From positions 186,001 to 250,000 of the forward strand of contig NZ_JAUFQJ010000014.1 of NCBI RefSeq assembly GCF_030409685.1: a DNA stretch of 64,000 nt, read 5' to 3'. The stretch comes from Ferruginibacter paludis (GTDB taxonomy: Bacteria > Bacteroidota > Bacteroidia > Chitinophagales > Chitinophagaceae). Below are positions 63,923 through 64,000 of this stretch, in pieces; the first letter of the stretch is position 1; each line of letters opens with the position of its first letter. The notes under the pieces are model-generated. The model made no database searches. It worked only from the letters and a program-made list of their open reading frames with translations, and was not told where the DNA came from. Both the position numbers and the translations under genes were made by a program.

Positions 63923-64000
63923 CATGGTTCAATGCCCGGATCAAAAAACCTTTTAACAATGTATGCTGCAACATCCTATATCCGACATCAGCCATTCCAA

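Noticed and set aside
1-64000. Prophage, CRISPR array, insertion sequence, tRNA or rRNA
   Set aside because: I looked for transposase or integrase motifs, regularly spaced repeats, tRNA T-arm motifs and rRNA-like stretches, and saw none.

Overview
The window reads as chromosomal DNA of a Bacteroidota bacterium, most likely from the Chitinophagaceae or a close relative. Evidence for this is the SusC/SusD pairs, a type IX (Por) secretion type-B C-terminal domain, BshC, the block rpmB-rpmG-DUF4295-ftsY that is typical of the phylum, and promoters resembling the Bacteroidota TTG-N19-TAnnTTTG form. Almost every gene belongs to a recognisable family. I found no tRNA, rRNA, CRISPR array, insertion sequence or prophage.

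Layout. Positions 1-2.1 kb hold a secreted multi-domain surface protein. Positions 2.2-23.3 kb, all on the minus strand, hold an outer-membrane locus in which a three-gene cassette (susC, susD, a very large FG-GAP/ASPIC-UnbV lipoprotein) occurs twice in tandem. It is followed by an FG-GAP protein with a c-type heme motif and a vanadium-haloperoxidase-like lipoprotein. Both cassettes have a hairpin between susD and the third gene and share a leader in front of susC. Positions 23.7-32.7 kb carry hppD, then purK and purE separated by a three-gene RND efflux operon. Positions 32.8-46.1 kb carry bshC, rimO, a 1345-residue multi-pass sensor with a degenerate P-loop NTPase, a GH1 glycosidase, an FMN-binding protein, a CvfB-like S1 protein, ftsY, DUF4295, rpmG, rpmB and an EamA transporter. 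Positions 46.3-49.5 kb carry guaA, a periplasmic-binding-fold protein and a 47-residue DUF2256 gene. Positions 49.7-59.7 kb carry the ligase-associated DNA repair set (MBL exonuclease, ATP-dependent ligase, Lhr-Core helicase, PdeM), interrupted by a diheme cytochrome, a Uma2 protein and a membrane protein, and ending in a histone-deacetylase-fold gene. Positions 59.8-63.8 kb carry proline dehydrogenase, an SDR protein, a bacterial (6-4)-type photolyase and a TIGR03643 protein.

The points most worth following are these: the duplicated SusCD/FG-GAP locus with its heme and haloperoxidase partners; the Cache/P-loop membrane protein; the photolyase that lacks all four iron-sulfur cysteines; the SDR that lacks its catalytic serine; two small genes (DUF4295, DUF2256) that are easily missed; and an intergenic repeat family with five copies, two of which bracket the Uma2 gene inside the repair cluster.
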